DNA from: Fusobacterium_C necrophorum
GTDB lineage: Bacteria; Fusobacteriota; Fusobacteriia; Fusobacteriales; Fusobacteriaceae
Assembly: GCF_900104395.1 (NCBI RefSeq)
Contig: NZ_FMXX01000068.1
Length of the DNA: 6,545 nt
Strand: one strand, 5' to 3'
The notes under the pieces were generated by a model. That model was not told the DNA's origin. It saw only the letters and a list, made by a program, of their open reading frames with translations, and ran no database searches. The translations under genes and the position numbers were made by a program. Shown piece by piece: positions 5,839-6,545 of this stretch (position 1 is the first letter of the stretch; each line of letters starts with the position of its first letter).

Positions 5839-6545
5839 TTAATCTAATTTTTCTTCTTGGTAGAGAATGTCTTTTTTTATCAAAGCAAATATCACTCTTA
5901 CTAGTTTATGCGCAACATGTCCAAGAGCATTGTAGTGTGATTTTCCTTGAGAACGTTTTAAAAGATAATATTTATTAAATTTTCTAGAATGTCTAACACA
6001 GTTCTAAGCTGTAAAAATCAAAGCATACCTTAGATAAGGAGAGCCTTTTTTAGACATTCTACAAGAAGAAGCATTAAAATTACCAGATTGCCTTATCTTC
6101 GGATCAAGACCAGCGAAAGCGAGTAATTTTTTAGAAGTAGAGAAATTATCAACAGTATTCGTTTCCCCTAGAATGATTGCGCAAGCAATAAGGCTGATTC
6201 CAGGAACAGATAAAAGCTTAGAATCTAATTTGTGAATAATATCAGCGATTTTACTTTCCATATCTTTTATTTGTTTTTCATAAAGCTCAATGAGCTCTAT
6301 TCATTGAATTACATGGAAAGATATTGAGGAATCTTTCATACCAACAGAGGTTTTCGCAAGACTCTTAAGCTCTAGGGACTTTTCTTTTTTGAAATGTCCC
6401 TTGGAAGAAGCATATAAAAGACTAGAAATTTCATCTTCTTTTAGGGCTGCGATTTCCTCTGTGGATGGATATTTTTTTAAAAGAGCATAAATAGCTTTAC
6501 TGTGAATTTTACTACTAAAAAGATACTGTAATTCCGGAAAGATGA
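5839..6545 (-). pseudogene. IS110-family transposase, 3' part, broken by two in-frame stops
   Basis: One - strand frame runs from the window edge to TAA at 5841-5839 and reads as an IS110/IS116/IS902 transposase throughout. It begins IFPELQYLFSSK, the end of the N-terminal DEDD domain region, then YALLKKYPSTEEIAAL. The C-terminal Transposase_20 domain follows: LLSVPGISLIACAIILGE, FSTSKKLLAFAGLDP, QSGNFNASSCRMSKKGSPYLR, ending in GKSHYNALGHVAHKLVRVIFALIKK. The frame is interrupted by TGA (6303-6301) and TAG (6006-6004); the segment between them has an ATG at 6261-6259 and gives an 85-residue ORF. There is no frameshift: identity with the family continues on both sides of each stop. The gene start is beyond the window. 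It is most likely an inactive copy that inserted next to the barnase module. Confidence 0.85.
5839..6545 (-). mobile_element. Partial IS110-family insertion element (right part outside window)
   Basis: The element is identified by its transposase pseudogene. IS110 elements usually lack terminal inverted repeats, so the left edge cannot be set from this sequence; it probably lies within ~110 bases to the left of 5839. Any bridge-RNA region upstream of the transposase gene, as in the IS110 group, would be outside the window. The element may mark the point where the barstar-like immunity gene of the barnase module was lost. Confidence 0.6.

Noticed and set aside
1..6545. tRNA, rRNA or CRISPR array
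   Set aside because: No cloverleaf-like structure, rRNA segment or regularly spaced repeat series was seen on either strand.

Overview
The window is very AT-rich and reads as the 3' end of a polymorphic-toxin locus: the C-terminal tip of a large secreted CdiA/FhaB-type (two-partner secretion) exoprotein, followed by displaced toxin/immunity cassettes and a decayed insertion sequence. The low GC, the A-rich codon use and the style of the hemagglutinin pre-toxin segments suggest a Fusobacterium-like anaerobe. That is an inference from composition and protein style, not proof.

Layout, left to right on the + strand. (1) 1-1314 is the open 3' end of the exoprotein gene. A pre-toxin segment leads into a C-terminal AHH-family (HNH/Endo VII superfamily) nuclease. 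(2) 1316-2494 lies one base downstream and encodes its probable immunity protein, an Imm11/DUF1629-like N-terminal half joined to MORN-type repeats. A rho-independent terminator follows at 2523-2560. (3) 2561-3573 is a second toxin module without its own start. Its pre-toxin arm contains a 50-bp copy of window positions 1-50 and ends in a one-base frameshift. A new toxin domain follows that looks like a PD-(D/E)xK-type endonuclease. (4) 3586-4293 encodes a DUF4304 protein with a strong Shine-Dalgarno, the probable immunity partner of that toxin. (5) 4313-4429 is a tiny ORF that looks like the tail of a lost immunity gene. (6) 4430-5587 is a third toxin module with no evident start in its pre-toxin part. 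It ends in an unmistakable barnase-type ribonuclease with its key catalytic residues, but no barstar-like gene follows. (7) 5588-5838 is an extremely AT-rich non-coding stretch. (8) 5839-6545 on the - strand is the 3' part of an IS110-family transposase gene broken by two in-frame stop codons and running off the window.

Functional picture: the first toxin/immunity pair is probably the active one, because it is fused in frame to the exoprotein. The others form a reservoir of orphan modules that could replace the active tip by recombination through shared pre-toxin sequence. Three chemically different nuclease tips within 5.6 kb, in graded states of decay (intact; frameshifted but with immunity; intact but without immunity), are the main point of interest. 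The families are known; the arrangement may not have been described.
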